Shown: positions 17,151-27,636, counted from the first letter of the stretch. The stretch is 64,000 nucleotides of DNA from Parapedobacter composti (GCF_900112315.1 NZ_FOLL01000002.1:310001-374000), one strand, 5' to 3'. The notes: generated by a model from the letters alone, not told the origin. Numbers and translations: made by a program.

Positions 17151-17828
17151 ATGGATAATACGGGATTCAAACGAGAACGACTGGAACTGCCGAACGGCGA
17201 GAAAAAGCTACTCCTGCACTCTTGCTGCGCACCGTGTTCCGGTGAAGTGATGGAAGCCCTGATTGCTTCGGATATTGACTTTACGATTTATTTTTACAAC
17301 CCCAATATCCATCCGCGCAAGGAGTACGATCTGCGCAAGGATGAGAATATCCGGTTTGCCGAAAAACATGGTATCCCGTTCGTAGATGCCGACTATGATG
17401 TGGATAACTGGTTTGCCCGTGCCAAAGGGATGGAGCATGAACCTGAGCGCGGCATTCGGTGCACAATGTGCTTCGATATGCGCTTCGAACGCACGGCTTT
17501 GTATGCCTACGAAAACGGATTCCCTGTTATTACCAGTTCATTGGGCATCTCCCGCTGGAAAAACTTCGAGCAAATCAACGACTGCGGCATCCGTGCCGCG
17601 GGTCATTACCCCGGCATTACCTATTGGACATATAATTGGCGTAAGAAAGGGGGATCTTCACGCATGTTGGAAATCAGCAAACGTGAGCACTTTTACATGC
17701 AGGAATACTGCGGCTGTGCCTACTCCCTGCGCGACACGAATCACTGGCGGTTACAGAATGGCCGCGAACGGATTGAAATCGGCAAAAACTATTACGGGGA
17801 CGAGGGTACTACACCAGCCTGCTCTTAA
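17151..17828 (+). CDS. queH: Epoxyqueuosine reductase QueH
   Basis: The 225-residue product carries the QueH signature: a vicinal Cys pair in [10 protein letters not shown] (residues 25-26, with C29), CTMCFDMR in the middle and YCGCAYS near the C-terminus, which together bind a 4Fe-4S cluster and a second metal. QueH reduces epoxyqueuosine to queuosine at position 34 of tRNAs with GUN anticodons, replacing QueG. The last 20 bases overlap the convergent hydrolase gene. A near-consensus promoter (TTG, then TAATATTG) lies about 40 bp before the start. Confidence 0.95.
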   Translation: MDNTGFKRERLELPNGEKKLLLHSCCAPCSGEVMEALIASDIDFTIYFYNPNIHPRKEYDLRKDENIRFAEKHGIPFVDADYDVDNWFARAKGMEHEPERGIRCTMCFDMRFERTALYAYENGFPVITSSLGISRWKNFEQINDCGIRAAGHYPGITYWTYNWRKKGGSSRMLEISKREHFYMQEYCGCAYSLRDTNHWRLQNGRERIEIGKNYYGDEGTTPACS

Positions 17829-18660
17829 AGAAGCTGATAGTTCGCTCCCATGCCAGTTTTGCTGCTGCCTGATTATACCTTGTGGGTGAAGTGTCGTTAT
17901 TGAATGCATGATTTACCCCTTCATAGAAAAATAACTGGTAATCGATACCATTTGCTTTCAACGCCTCTTCGTAGGCCGGTATTCCGGCGTTAATGCGCTC
18001 ATCCAACTCCGCATAGTGCAGCATTACGCTGGCTTTTATTTTCGGCACATCCCCCGCGTTGGGTTGCCCGCCGTAATAGGCCACGGATGCCTGCAATCGA
18101 GGGTCGTTTACGGCCAGCCGGCCGGCCATAGCCCCACCCCAGCAAAAGCCCACGCATCCTACCTTCCCGTTGCCATCCCGGTGCTCACGAAGATATGTCA
18201 ACCCGTTTAGGTAGTTCTGTACGGTCGTTTCCATATCGAGTTTACCGATAAGCTCCCGTCCCTTGTCTTCGTCGGCGGGTGTACCGCCGAATGGAGAGAG
18301 GGCATCTACTCCGAGGGCCAAGAAGCCTTCGGCGGCTACCCGCTTGGTCACGTCAACAATATGCGGATTTAATCCGCGGTTCTCATGGATGACTACCACA
18401 CCGCCAAGAGATGCCTTGTTCTTCGGCTTGGCAAGAACCGCTTTCACATCACCGTCCGCGCCGGTATAGGTGATGTCTTCAACGGTGATATCCTCGCTTT
18501 GAAAAGGCGTTGCCGCCGCATAATTGTTCTGTAACAACGGCAATAGCGCAGCTGCCGCCGCCGTACCGCCGGCAAGCATTGCTAACCGCTTCATGAACGC
18601 CTTCCGTGTGAGCTGACTGTGCGTGTACTGGTCATAAAGACTAATGATTCGCTGATCCAT
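17809..18660 (-). CDS. Dienelactone hydrolase family protein, exported
   Basis: A 283-residue alpha/beta hydrolase. Residues 1-50 hold an N-terminal signal ([20 protein letters not shown]) that looks Tat-like, though without a twin arginine. The nucleophile motif is GFCWGG, with Cys as in dienelactone hydrolases, followed by an Asp in ELDERINAG and a His in GVNHAFNND, completing a Cys-Asp-His triad. Substrates in this family are usually small lactones or esters; none can be assigned here. Its 3' end overlaps queH by 20 bp. Confidence 0.88.
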   Translation of the reverse strand: MDQRIISLYDQYTHSQLTRKAFMKRLAMLAGGTAAAAALLPLLQNNYAAATPFQSEDITVEDITYTGADGDVKAVLAKPKNKASLGGVVVIHENRGLNPHIVDVTKRVAAEGFLALGVDALSPFGGTPADEDKGRELIGKLDMETTVQNYLNGLTYLREHRDGNGKVGCVGFCWGGAMAGRLAVNDPRLQASVAYYGGQPNAGDVPKIKASVMLHYAELDERINAGIPAYEEALKANGIDYQLFFYEGVNHAFNNDTSPTRYNQAAAKLAWERTISFFKSRLV

Positions 18661-18771
18661 ACAATTTTCGTGTCTTGGTCAACCAAAGTTAGGTAAAAAC
18701 CGAACCGAAAACAACCACGGGGCAAAGCCGCCGACAGGCGTTCGTTTAATCATGGTTCGTTCGATAAAAAA

Positions 18772-18803
18772 CTTTCATATCTTATAATTTATATTTACCT
18801 TTG
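18772..18803 (+). promoter_or_regulatory. Promoter for the DUF177-rpmF unit
   Basis: The -7 element TACCTTTG (18796-18803) matches the consensus exactly, and a TTTC at about 18774 is in the -33 position. The coding start follows 20 bp later. Confidence 0.7.
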
Positions 18804-18822
18804 CAGGCTCAATTGTGGGACG

Positions 18823-19356
18823 GTGAATTATTTGAAGCAATATCGGATCCCCTTTTCGGGGTTGAGTTTGGGTACGCATGACTTCGAGTTTGACATTGAC
18901 AAGGCGTTCTTTGATTGTTATGATTATTCAATAGTAAAAGACGGCAATCTCAAGGCGCTGGTCAACCTGCACAAACAAGAAAACATGATGGTGCTCCGTT
19001 TCGGTATTACCGGTACGGTAACCCTTACGTGTGACGTTTGCTTGTCTGCCTTCCCGGCCAAGACAAACATTGAGGAAAAACTCATTGTGAAGTTCACGTC
19101 AGACGATATGGGCGAAAGTTCCGAGGAAATCATGGTACTGGCCAAACACGAGCATGAACTGGATCTTGCGCCGCTGTTGTATGAATACATCAACGTATCC
19201 GTGCCGCATTACATCAAATGCAGCGAACAAGGTGACAATATCTCCTGTGACGAAACGGTACTGGAGAAACTGAATGATCTGGCTCCGGAGCAAGAAGAGA
19301 AACAAACAGATCCCCGTTGGGACGCATTAAAAAATATAACGTACAATAAAAATTAA
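18823..19356 (+). CDS. DUF177 (YceD-like) protein
   Basis: The 177-residue protein begins at a GTG (18823), giving MNYLKQYRIPFSGL. It has the DUF177 hallmark: a Cys pair in TLTCDVCLSAF, an acidic middle, and later PHYIKC and NISCDE cysteines. In bacteria and plants DUF177/YceD sits next to rpmF and has been linked to 23S rRNA accumulation. Here too it precedes rpmF by 9 bp and then the plsX-fabH fatty-acid genes, the classic order. Confidence 0.92.
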   Translation: MNYLKQYRIPFSGLSLGTHDFEFDIDKAFFDCYDYSIVKDGNLKALVNLHKQENMMVLRFGITGTVTLTCDVCLSAFPAKTNIEEKLIVKFTSDDMGESSEEIMVLAKHEHELDLAPLLYEYINVSVPHYIKCSEQGDNISCDETVLEKLNDLAPEQEEKQTDPRWDALKNITYNKN

Positions 19357-19365
19357 CAATACGAG

Positions 19366-19557
19366 ATGGCACATCCAAAACGTAAGACCTCCAAAGCACG
19401 GAGAGACAAAAGAAGGACACACTATAAAGCTGAACGGCCCACGTTGGCAACTTGCAAGGAAACGGGTGCTGTGCACCTACCCCACCGTGCGTATCTGGTA
19501 GACGGCAACCTGTATTACAACGGCAAACTGATTATCGAAAACGCAGCTTCCGCCTAA
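19366..19557 (+). CDS. rpmF: 50S ribosomal protein L32
   Basis: A 63-residue protein with the L32 start [20 protein letters not shown] and a histidine-containing central strand ([18 protein letters not shown]). The zinc-binding Cys pairs of many L32 proteins are reduced to one Cys here, so this is the zinc-independent type. L32 lies near the peptidyl transferase region of the large subunit. It follows DUF177 by 9 bp and is followed by a terminator. Confidence 0.97.
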   Translation: MAHPKRKTSKARRDKRRTHYKAERPTLATCKETGAVHLPHRAYLVDGNLYYNGKLIIENAASA

Positions 19558-19579
19558 GTTGATCTTTCAAAAAAATTGA

Positions 19580-19625
19580 ACATCCCCATAGCGTGTAACG
19601 TTTTTTATACGTTACTTTGGGGTGT
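19580..19625 (+). terminator. Rho-independent terminator after rpmF
   Basis: A long stem pairs the 5' arm (CATCCCC...GTAACG) with the 3' arm (CGTTAC...GGGGTG) and is followed by TTTTT. It lies 23 bp after the rpmF stop. Confidence 0.75.
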
Positions 19626-19719
19626 TTTTGTACCTTATTGTTCGGACAATGCACAAACCGGTGTTAACGGCACGTGCACGGGCATTAAAAGCAAACTTGC
19701 GGAAGAAAAGCCATAACGG

Positions 19720-20658
19720 ATGAAGATTGGTTTAGACATATTGGGTGGTGACTTTGCGCCTGAGGCAACCCTGAAGGGGGCTATCCTCGCATCAAAACTG
19801 CTTTCAGAAGGCCAGAAAATCGTACTCATAGGCAACCAAGACATTGCTAAGCAGTATATCGAGCAAGCAGGGGAAGACCCTGCTTTTTTTGAATACGTAC
19901 ATGCCCCAGATACCATTGGGATGGGCGAACACCCTACCAAAGCCATTACGCAGAAGCCCAATTCGAGTATCAGCCGTGGATTCCAATTATTGAAGGAAGG
20001 AGGCATTGATTCCTTTGCCTCTGCCGGAAATACGGGCGCCATGCTGGTTGGATCAGTATTCAGCGTAAAAACCATCCCCGGTGTAATCCGTCCGGCCATT
20101 GCCACCAACGTTCCCAAAATAAAAAGCGGCTTCGGCATTCTGCTTGATGTAGGTGCGAATGCCGACTGTAAGCCGGAGATGCTTCCCCAGTTCGGGTTAC
20201 TCGGCAGCTTATTTGCCGAACATATTTATGGCATCCAGCACCCCTCCGTAGGCTTAGTTAATATCGGTGAAGAAGAAGAGAAAGGCAACATGCTTACGCT
20301 GGCGGCATACCCACTACTGAAAGCAAGTGACCGCATCCGGTTTGTGGGAAATATCGAAGGACGCGAGTTGTTCGACGATAAGGCCGACGTCATGGTATGC
20401 GACGGGTTCGTTGGCAATGTGGTATTAAAATTGGCCGAATCGTTCTACGTGCTTACCCGAAAAAAAGGATTTAACGATGCGTTTTTCGACCGCTTCAACT
20501 ATGAACAATACGGCGGAAGCCCCATCCTGGGAATCAATGCCCCGGTCATTATTGGCCACGGCATCTCCAGTCCTGAGGCTATCAAAAACATGATACTGCT
20601 CTCTAAAAACATGATTGAATCCAACATCATCGAAAAAATTAAATCTGCATTCAACTAA
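19720..20658 (+). CDS. plsX: Phosphate acyltransferase PlsX
   Basis: A 312-residue protein starting MKIGLDILGGDFAPEA, the PlsX N-terminal GGD motif. The conserved GNTGAMLVGS, LDVGANADCKPEML and GFVGNVVLKLAE motifs are present. PlsX converts acyl-ACP to acyl-phosphate for PlsY in membrane phospholipid synthesis. It lies between rpmF and fabH in the conserved fatty-acid cluster, 9 bp before fabH, and is likely cotranscribed with it. Confidence 0.96.
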   Translation: MKIGLDILGGDFAPEATLKGAILASKLLSEGQKIVLIGNQDIAKQYIEQAGEDPAFFEYVHAPDTIGMGEHPTKAITQKPNSSISRGFQLLKEGGIDSFASAGNTGAMLVGSVFSVKTIPGVIRPAIATNVPKIKSGFGILLDVGANADCKPEMLPQFGLLGSLFAEHIYGIQHPSVGLVNIGEEEEKGNMLTLAAYPLLKASDRIRFVGNIEGRELFDDKADVMVCDGFVGNVVLKLAESFYVLTRKKGFNDAFFDRFNYEQYGGSPILGINAPVIIGHGISSPEAIKNMILLSKNMIESNIIEKIKSAFN

Positions 20659-20667
20659 GCATTCATT

Positions 20668-21663
20668 ATGTCAAAAATTCACGCCGCTATCACGGCTGTC
20701 AACGGGTACGTACCGGACTATATCCTCACCAACCAGGAGCTCGAAACCATGGTAGACACCAACGATGAATGGATTACCACTCGTACCGGCATTAAAGAAC
20801 GGCGAATCTTAAAGGGCGAAGGGAAGGCTACTTCTGACATGGCAGTTCCTGCCGTAAAAGGGTTACTCGAAAAACGAGGTATCGACGCTGCTGAAATTGA
20901 CCTGATCATTTTTTGTACCGTAACACCGGACATGCCTTTTCCAGCAACGGCCAATATCTTGGCCGACAAAGTAGGCGCGGTAAATGCGTGGGGGTTTGAT
21001 TTACAGGCGGCCTGCTCGGGCTTTATTTACGGACTCGCCACAGGCGCGCAGTTCATTGAGTCGGGCATGCACAAAAAAGTGCTGGTGGTCGGCGGAGACA
21101 AGATGTCGTCCATTATCAACTATAACGACCGTACCACCTGCATTATCTTCGGCGATGGATGCGGTGCTGTTTTGCTGGAACCGAATGACGAAGGATTGGG
21201 GGTGATCGATTCCATCCTCAAAAGCGACGGATCAGGCTGTACTTACCTGAACATCAAAGCCGGTGGGTCGCTGCACCCTGCCTCGCACGCCACCGTAGAG
21301 GCCGGATGGCACTATGCCTATCAGGAGGGACGGGCCGTCTTCAAGTTTGCCGTAACCAACATGGCCGACGTGGCCGCGGAAATCATGAACCGTAACCACC
21401 TTACGGCTGACGACGTTGCATGGCTGGTGCCACACCAAGCCAACAAGCGTATCATCGACGCCACGGCAGAGCGCATGGGCGTCGGTGAAGAAAAGGTGAT
21501 GATTAACATACAAAAGTATGGCAATACGACAGCCGGCACCATCCCGCTATGCTTATGGGAATGGGAAGATAAACTGAAAAAAGGAGATAATCTTATCCTC
21601 GCCGCTTTCGGCGGCGGCTTTACCTGGGGGTCGGTATACCTGAAATGGGCCTACGGCGCATAG
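20668..21663 (+). CDS. fabH: 3-oxoacyl-ACP synthase III (KAS III)
   Basis: The 331-residue product has the KAS III Cys-His-Asn triad: [10 protein letters not shown] (Cys near residue 115), VPHQANKRI (His near 256) and [10 protein letters not shown] (Asn near 286). FabH condenses acetyl- or branched acyl-CoA with malonyl-ACP to start fatty-acid synthesis; Bacteroidota enzymes often favour branched primers. It follows plsX by 9 bp and precedes accB and accC, all in one orientation. Confidence 0.97.
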   Translation: MSKIHAAITAVNGYVPDYILTNQELETMVDTNDEWITTRTGIKERRILKGEGKATSDMAVPAVKGLLEKRGIDAAEIDLIIFCTVTPDMPFPATANILADKVGAVNAWGFDLQAACSGFIYGLATGAQFIESGMHKKVLVVGGDKMSSIINYNDRTTCIIFGDGCGAVLLEPNDEGLGVIDSILKSDGSGCTYLNIKAGGSLHPASHATVEAGWHYAYQEGRAVFKFAVTNMADVAAEIMNRNHLTADDVAWLVPHQANKRIIDATAERMGVGEEKVMINIQKYGNTTAGTIPLCLWEWEDKLKKGDNLILAAFGGGFTWGSVYLKWAYGA

Positions 21664-21684
21664 TTAAAAAAAAGCCGTCGATTA

Positions 21685-21716
21685 TTGTTATATAACAGAT
21701 TAGATTAATATTTTTG
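21685..21716 (+). promoter_or_regulatory. Promoter for accB-accC
   Basis: The -7 element TATTTTTG (21709-21716) is preceded by TTG at 21685-21687 with a 21-bp spacer. The accB start is 27 bp further on. Confidence 0.55.
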
Positions 21717-21743
21717 ATTCTTAATTAGCAAACCTACTAAGCA

Positions 21744-22220
21744 ATGAGCATGGATATCAAACAGATTCAGGATCTGATTAAGTTTGTCGCGAAATCAGGT
21801 GTGAATGAAGTATCTATTGAAGAAAAGGATTTCAAGATCACCATAAAAACAAACCAGGAACCCACCTATGTAACGGCTACCGTTCCCGTTACGGCTCCGC
21901 AGCCCGCGGCTCCCGCTCCTGCACCGGCACCCGTGGAGGCCCCTCAGGCTGCTCCTGCCAAGACAGATGATACGTCAAATTACGTAACTATCAAGTCGCC
22001 CATGATCGGTACGTTCTACCGCTCACCATCGCCTGACAAACCGGCATTCGTAAACGTGGGAGACGACATCACGGCCGGAAAAGTGGTATGCATTGTGGAA
22101 GCAATGAAGCTGTTTAACGAGATTGAGTCTGAAGTTTCCGGAAAAATAGTGAAGGTATTGGTAGAGGATGCCCAACCGGTGGAATATGACCAACCCCTGT
22201 TTCTGGTTGAGCCCAAGTAA
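21744..22220 (+). CDS. accB: Acetyl-CoA carboxylase biotin carboxyl carrier protein
   Basis: 158 residues. An N-terminal helical region ([18 protein letters not shown]) is followed by a Pro/Ala-rich flexible linker (about 50-75). The biotinyl domain has the [10 protein letters not shown] motif, with biotin-accepting Lys122 36 residues from the end as usual. The protein carries carboxybiotin between AccC and the carboxyltransferase. accC follows 31 bp downstream. Confidence 0.97.
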   Translation: MSMDIKQIQDLIKFVAKSGVNEVSIEEKDFKITIKTNQEPTYVTATVPVTAPQPAAPAPAPAPVEAPQAAPAKTDDTSNYVTIKSPMIGTFYRSPSPDKPAFVNVGDDITAGKVVCIVEAMKLFNEIESEVSGKIVKVLVEDAQPVEYDQPLFLVEPK

Positions 22221-22251
22221 TTTGTGAAGAAAGGACGATAGCTAAACATAC

Positions 22252-23592
22252 ATGTTCAAAAAGATACTAATAGCCAACCGTGGGGAAATCGCATTGCGCA
22301 TCATCCGCACCTGCCGCGAGATGGGTATCAAAAGCGTGGCGGTATATTCCACGGCCGACCGCGATAGCCTGCACGTTCGTTTTGCCGATGAGGCAGTATG
22401 CATAGGCCCTCCCCCAAGTAAAGAATCTTACCTCAATATCCCCAACATCATATCCGCAGCGGAACTGACCAATGCAGATGCTATACACCCCGGTTATGGG
22501 TTCCTTTCCGAAAACGCCCGGTTTTCATCGATTTGCAAGCAATACGGCATCAAATTTATCGGGGCTACTGCAGACCAGATTGAAAAGATGGGCGACAAGT
22601 CTTCGGCCAAGGATACCATGAAAAAAGCGGGTGTACCTACCATCCCGGGTTCTGACGGGCTGGTAAAAGACGTAACCGAAGGTATCAAGATAGCCAAGGA
22701 GATTGGTTATCCGGTTATCCTTAAGGCCACTGCCGGAGGAGGCGGGCGCGGCATGCGCATCGTATGGAAAGACGAAGATTTTGAGCCAGCATGGGATTCA
22801 GCCCGCCAGGAAGCAGGTGCTGCTTTTGGCAATGACGGCATCTACCTCGAAAAATTCGTGGAAGACCCAAGGCACATAGAGATACAGGTGGTAGGCGATC
22901 AATACGGTACCGTATGCCACCTTTCAGAGCGCGATTGTTCCATCCAGCGGCGCCATCAAAAACTCATCGAAGAGGCTCCTTCCCCCTTTATTACACCCGA
23001 ATTACGGAAAGCCATGGGCGAGGCTGCCATCAAAGGTGCAAAAGCGGTTAACTATGAGGGAGCGGGCACCATAGAATTTTTGGTGGATAAACACCGTAAT
23101 TTCTATTTCATGGAAATGAACACCCGCATCCAGGTGGAACATCCCGTTACCGAAGAGGTTATCAACTTTGATCTTATCAAAGAACAGATTAAAGTAGCCG
23201 CCGGTATCCCCATCTCGGGCAATAACTATGAACCAACGATGCACGCCATCGAATGCCGTATAAATGCCGAAGATCCGTTTAATGGGTTCAGGCCATCGCC
23301 CGGTAGAATTACCAACTTCCATTCCCCGGGCGGACATGGTGTACGGGTAGATACGCATGCATATTCAGGATATGTTATTCCGCCTAACTATGACTCGATG
23401 ATTGCCAAACTCATTTGCGTGGCCCAAACCCGCGAAGAAGCAATCTGTACCATGGAGCGGGCGTTGAGCGAATTTGTCATCGAAGGTGTAAAAACCACCA
23501 TTCCGCTACACCTGCGCCTCATGCGCGACCCCAATTTCAGAGCGGGCAATTTCACCACCAAATTCATGGATACTTTTGATTTAAGCGAATAA
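22252..23592 (+). CDS. accC: Acetyl-CoA carboxylase biotin carboxylase subunit
   Basis: A 446-residue ATP-grasp enzyme. The N-terminal domain begins [17 protein letters not shown]; other motifs are [10 protein letters not shown], the glycine loop [12 protein letters not shown] and the active-site block [13 protein letters not shown]. It carboxylates the biotin on AccB using ATP and bicarbonate, the first half of malonyl-CoA synthesis. A terminator follows, closing the fatty-acid transcript. Confidence 0.97.
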   Translation: MFKKILIANRGEIALRIIRTCREMGIKSVAVYSTADRDSLHVRFADEAVCIGPPPSKESYLNIPNIISAAELTNADAIHPGYGFLSENARFSSICKQYGIKFIGATADQIEKMGDKSSAKDTMKKAGVPTIPGSDGLVKDVTEGIKIAKEIGYPVILKATAGGGGRGMRIVWKDEDFEPAWDSARQEAGAAFGNDGIYLEKFVEDPRHIEIQVVGDQYGTVCHLSERDCSIQRRHQKLIEEAPSPFITPELRKAMGEAAIKGAKAVNYEGAGTIEFLVDKHRNFYFMEMNTRIQVEHPVTEEVINFDLIKEQIKVAAGIPISGNNYEPTMHAIECRINAEDPFNGFRPSPGRITNFHSPGGHGVRVDTHAYSGYVIPPNYDSMIAKLICVAQTREEAICTMERALSEFVIEGVKTTIPLHLRLMRDPNFRAGNFTTKFMDTFDLSE

Positions 23593-23611
23593 ATGTAATA
23601 TACCCCACGGC

Positions 23612-23645
23612 AAAATACCATTCTTATCAAACAGAATGGTATTTT
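23612..23645 (+). terminator. Rho-independent terminator between accC and tatC
   Basis: A 13-bp stem AAAATACCATTCT/AGAATGGTATTTT with an 8-base loop precedes a T-rich tract. It lies 20 bp after the accC stop. Confidence 0.85.
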
Positions 23646-23662
23646 TGCTTTTTATTGTCGTC

Positions 23663-24550
23663 ATGAGCAAACTATCCGGAAAGAAACTGATCGAGACCCT
23701 GAAGAACAAAGGCAAAAATCTCGAAGCCGAAATGTCATTTTTCGATCACTTGGAGGTATTGAGGTGGCATTTGATTCGATCGGCCATCGCCGTAGTCATC
23801 TTCATGCTGCTTGCATTTTCATTTTACGATTTTATTTTTGATGACATCATCATGGGGCCCAAAAGTCCGGATTTCTGGACCTATCGCATGATGTGTAAGA
23901 TCGGCGAATGGCTCAATACACCCGGCTTCTGCGTTACGGAGGTTCCGGGAACAATCATTAACACCCAGATGGCAGGGCAGTTCATCCTGCAAATCAATTC
24001 TTCACTTATTATCGCTGTAATGCTCGGTTTTCCTTACCTGCTGTATGAGGTTTGGCTGTTTATAAAGCCTGCCCTCACTGATGTGGAACGGAAATCGGCT
24101 AGCGGATTTGTCTTCTATGCCAGCATACTGTTTGCGCTGGGTGTATTGTTCGGTTACTATATCGTGGTGCCGCTTTCCATAAACTTTCTGGCCAATTATT
24201 CCATCAGTGAAACGATCGCCAACACGATCACCATCAGCAACTACCTATCCTTTGTAGCCACGTTGACACTCGGATGCGGTATTGTATTCGAATTACCCGT
24301 TATTATCTTCATTCTATCGAAAATCGGCATCATGACTCCGCAGTTCATGCGTAAGTCCCGTCAATACGCCGTAGTCATCATCCTGATCATTGCAGCCATC
24401 ATTACACCCACGGCCGATGTGATCACCATGCTTACCGTGAGTTTCCCGATGTTCCTGCTCTATGAATTGAGTATTGTTGTGGCCTCGCGGGTACATAAAA
24501 AACGAATGAAGGCCGATCTGGATTTTTACCGCGGTGAAGAAACCAAATAA
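23663..24550 (+). CDS. tatC: Twin-arginine translocase subunit TatC
   Basis: I take the ATG at 23663 (MSKLSGKKLIE), since the nine upstream codons overlap the terminator. The 295-residue protein has the conserved cytoplasmic motif MSFFDHLEVLRWHLIRS before the first of six membrane helices, and the YLLYEVWLFIKPAL and GVLFGYYIVVPLSINF motifs. TatC recognises twin-arginine signal peptides and is the core of the Tat exporter of folded proteins. TatA/B are not in this window. rpiB follows after 11 bp. Confidence 0.96.
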   Translation: MSKLSGKKLIETLKNKGKNLEAEMSFFDHLEVLRWHLIRSAIAVVIFMLLAFSFYDFIFDDIIMGPKSPDFWTYRMMCKIGEWLNTPGFCVTEVPGTIINTQMAGQFILQINSSLIIAVMLGFPYLLYEVWLFIKPALTDVERKSASGFVFYASILFALGVLFGYYIVVPLSINFLANYSISETIANTITISNYLSFVATLTLGCGIVFELPVIIFILSKIGIMTPQFMRKSRQYAVVIILIIAAIITPTADVITMLTVSFPMFLLYELSIVVASRVHKKRMKADLDFYRGEETK

Positions 24551-24561
24551 AACATTATACC

Positions 24562-25002
24562 ATGACCACACATAAAACGATTGCCATCGGAGGAGACCAT
24601 GCCGGATTTACATACAAGCAAGCATTGGTTCAGTTTCTGCTTGATGAAGGGTATACCGTGAAGGACTTCGGCACAGACACTCCAGATTCCGTGGATTATC
24701 CCGATTTTGCACATCCCCTGGCCGATGCGGTGGAACGCGGCGAATTTGATAAGGGGATACTCATTTGTGGTAGTGCCAATGGCGTGGCCATCACCGCAAA
24801 CAAACACCAAGGTATCCGGGCAGCAATCTGCTGGCTAGAAGAGCTTGCCGCGCTTGCCCGCCAACACAATGATGCCAACGTCGCGTGTATCCCGGCCCGT
24901 TTCATCGATATCGAAACCGCCAAATCCATTGTCAATACGTTTCTGACAACTGATTTTGAAGGTGGACGTCACGCCACCCGCGTTGGCAAGATATCCTGTT
25001 AG
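24562..25002 (+). CDS. rpiB: Ribose-5-phosphate isomerase B
   Basis: A 146-residue RpiB/LacAB family sugar-phosphate isomerase. The N-terminal GGDHAGFTYKQAL motif, the DYPDFAHPLADAVE loop and the active-site cysteine in ICGSANGVAITANKHQGIRA are all present. It interconverts ribose-5-phosphate and ribulose-5-phosphate in the pentose phosphate pathway. It lies between tatC and the M28 peptidase gene with short spacers. Confidence 0.95.
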   Translation: MTTHKTIAIGGDHAGFTYKQALVQFLLDEGYTVKDFGTDTPDSVDYPDFAHPLADAVERGEFDKGILICGSANGVAITANKHQGIRAAICWLEELAALARQHNDANVACIPARFIDIETAKSIVNTFLTTDFEGGRHATRVGKISC

Positions 25003-25024
25003 TTCAATACACAAACATAGCACA

Positions 25025-26596
25025 ATGAAGCAGACATTCTCGTTACTTTTCCTTATCCCGGCCTTTTACGGGTGTATTATGGCCCAGGATCCGGTACAGC
25101 AGCGCTATGCCGCTGAAATCAGTCCGGAAACAGCGAAAAAGCATTTATCCATCCTCGCTTCCGCCGAATTCGAAGGGCGGGGCACCGGCGAACCCGGCGG
25201 CGAAAAGGCGGCAGCCTACCTCGCAGAGGAATTTAAAAACCTCGGCCTTACCGGCCCGGTAAACGGCTCGTATTTCCAGCCTGTGAAGCTAATCCGCACA
25301 CGTTTCGATGTCAAGGAATTCGCCATTGGAGGCAAATCATTCACCAACGGCAGCGATTTTTATTTCATCGGGGCCGGCCCGGAAACCCGCATCAACGCCA
25401 AGGAAATCGTGTTTGTCGGTTACGGCATCAGCGACGCCAAGTATGACGACCTGAAAGGCATAGACATCAAGGACAAGGTTGTACTGGTGCTTAGCGAAGG
25501 CGAACCAAAGAATGCCCAAGGTCACTCCCTGATCACGGGTACAAATAAACCTTCAGAATGGGTAACCTCCCGCAATCAGCGTTTGCAGAACATCGTAGCC
25601 AAAGGGCCGAAGCTCGTCATCGCGGCATCAGAATCTGTGCAGGAAACGCTGAAACAATTTGGCACCCGCCTTACCCGGCCCCGTATCGCCCTACAAGAAG
25701 ACACCGATGATCCTGCACCCGGCGCCACACCCGTGGCCACCATCAGCACGGACATGGCCGATCTGCTCCTTGCCCCCGCTAAGACAACAGTCAATGCCTT
25801 AAAGGCAAAAATCGATGCTTCCCAGAAAAGCCAAAGCCAAACACTCAAAACCCGGTTCAACACCACATTCGGTGCAGTAACTGAACCGTTTACTTCTGAC
25901 AATGTGCTGGGATACCTGGAAGGCTCAGATCTGAAAAATGAATTGATAGTCATTACCGCACATTATGATCACGAGGGTAACCAGAACGGCGTCATCTTCT
26001 TCGGCGCAGACGACAATGGATCCGGCACCACCGGAGTATTGGAAGTCGCCCGTGCCTTTGCCAAAGCCAAAGCCGAAGGCCATGGTCCACGGCGAAGCAT
26101 CCTCTTCATTGGCTTCACGGCCGAAGAAAAAGGCTTGTTAGGTTCAAACTATTATTCCCGTCATCCGGTGTTTCCTCTGGAGAACACCGTGGTTAACCTG
26201 AATATGGACATGATTGGCCGCATTGACGACAAGCATTTACGCGGTAATCACAACTATGTCCATGCCATCGGATCGGACAAGCTTAGCTCAGAACTGAAAA
26301 CCATCAATGAAAACGCCAACGCCGAATATACCCACATGGAGCTGGATTACATGTATGATGATCCGAAGGATCCGATGCGCATTTATTACCGGTCCGATCA
26401 GTATAACTTCGCCAAACATGGCATTCCAGTGATCTTTTATTTCAGCGGTTTGCATCCACACTACCATACCCCAGAAGACACCGTAGACAAAATCAATTTT
26501 GAGATGCTCGCCAAGCGTGCACGCCTCGTGTTCCATACCGCCTGGGAGATTGCCAACCGCGATAAGCGGTTAATAGTGGATTCAAATAAGGAATAA
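25025..26596 (+). CDS. Exported M28-family zinc aminopeptidase
   Basis: The ATG at 25025 (MKQTFSLLFLIPAFYGCIMAQ) gives 523 residues with a good signal peptide; the upstream frame overlaps rpiB. A PA-like domain (about 110-270) sits inside the peptidase. The M28 metal ligands and catalytic residues appear in order: TAHYDHEG (His), GADDNGSGTTG (Asp), FTAEEKGLLGS (catalytic and metal Glu), NMDMIGR (Asp) and HPHYHTPEDT (His). It probably removes N-terminal residues from peptides in the periplasm. It ends 2 bp from the convergent gluQ gene. Confidence 0.92.
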   Translation: MKQTFSLLFLIPAFYGCIMAQDPVQQRYAAEISPETAKKHLSILASAEFEGRGTGEPGGEKAAAYLAEEFKNLGLTGPVNGSYFQPVKLIRTRFDVKEFAIGGKSFTNGSDFYFIGAGPETRINAKEIVFVGYGISDAKYDDLKGIDIKDKVVLVLSEGEPKNAQGHSLITGTNKPSEWVTSRNQRLQNIVAKGPKLVIAASESVQETLKQFGTRLTRPRIALQEDTDDPAPGATPVATISTDMADLLLAPAKTTVNALKAKIDASQKSQSQTLKTRFNTTFGAVTEPFTSDNVLGYLEGSDLKNELIVITAHYDHEGNQNGVIFFGADDNGSGTTGVLEVARAFAKAKAEGHGPRRSILFIGFTAEEKGLLGSNYYSRHPVFPLENTVVNLNMDMIGRIDDKHLRGNHNYVHAIGSDKLSSELKTINENANAEYTHMELDYMYDDPKDPMRIYYRSDQYNFAKHGIPVIFYFSGLHPHYHTPEDTVDKINFEMLAKRARLVFHTAWEIANRDKRLIVDSNKE

Positions 26597-26597
26597 T

Positions 26598-27485
26598 TCA
26601 ACGGACAACCGTCAAATCCTCCCAATGATAAGCCGTATGCTCCAACCCAAGCATGCGGCTTATCATTTCGTAGATGTCTGCCCGGGTTTTACCTTGTTTA
26701 CGAAGATACTGGATTGAAGTAGCGCCCGCTGATTTGGACAATTTAGTGCGTCCATCTGACTTCAGCAGCAATGCATGATGGTAAAAAGTAACCTGCTGAA
26801 AAGCATTACATCCCAACACATCCGCAAGGTATATCTGCGCCAAGGTAGACTCCCATAGGTCTGCCCCGCGTATAATCAGATCTATGCCGAAATGAATATC
26901 ATCAATCAATGACGCCAATTGATACGCGGGGAAACCGTCTTTTTTCCGCACTACAAAATAGTGCATCTTCGGCGGAAAGGTTACACGCGTACTTCCTTCC
27001 AGATAGTCCTTAACCAGCATATTGCCTACCGTGTCGGTGCGCAGGCGCCAGCTACACCCCGCTCGCTCCAATGGCAGCCCTCTGTCCTTGCATGTACCGG
27101 TATACGTACCCTGCGGATGATGATTGAGTAACAAAGCGCGTGAACAGTCACAGGCAAATACCGAACCTCCGTCCTGCAACCGCTGCAATGCCTTCCGGTA
27201 TGCCGGTATCCGGTGTATCTGCGAATAAGACTCTTCATATTCCCGGTAATTCTTCGGCCCCTCGTCCCAAGGCAACTCAAGATAATCCAGCGTTTCAAAG
27301 ATGTCCTCCACATATGCGCGCTTTATCCGTTCGCGATCTAAATCATCAATACGAAGGAATATACGCGCACCTGTCCGCCGGGCAATGGCCACCGTAAGCG
27401 CAAAAGACAATACATTGCCCAGATGCAGATAACCGCTGGGTGTCGGCGCAATCCGGGTGCACTGAAAAGAATGCGGATACTCCAT
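26598..27485 (-). CDS. gluQ: Glutamyl-Q tRNA(Asp) synthetase
   Basis: This 295-residue enzyme resembles the catalytic domain of glutamyl-tRNA synthetase without an anticodon-binding domain. The HIGH-like motif is PSGYLHLGNVLSFAL, the KMSKS-like motif is KLSKSAGATS, and a Cys pattern (CDCSR, later CKDRG) is zinc-binding. Such proteins attach glutamate to the queuosine base of tRNA-Asp rather than to the tRNA end. It lies 9 kb from queH, which makes queuosine. Confidence 0.9.
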   Translation of the reverse strand: MEYPHSFQCTRIAPTPSGYLHLGNVLSFALTVAIARRTGARIFLRIDDLDRERIKRAYVEDIFETLDYLELPWDEGPKNYREYEESYSQIHRIPAYRKALQRLQDGGSVFACDCSRALLLNHHPQGTYTGTCKDRGLPLERAGCSWRLRTDTVGNMLVKDYLEGSTRVTFPPKMHYFVVRKKDGFPAYQLASLIDDIHFGIDLIIRGADLWESTLAQIYLADVLGCNAFQQVTFYHHALLLKSDGRTKLSKSAGATSIQYLRKQGKTRADIYEMISRMLGLEHTAYHWEDLTVVR

Positions 27486-27636
27486 CAGCTATTCATTATT
27501 TTTTTTAATCGCATGCAACGTTTCGCCTGCCCGTGCGTCTTATCAGGTAGATAAGTAATTCTCAAAAATAATGTGTGTTTGTGAATCACTGGAGCTGGCT
27601 CCGCTCCCCGCGACCAGCCAGCTTCCAGCTGGTTCC

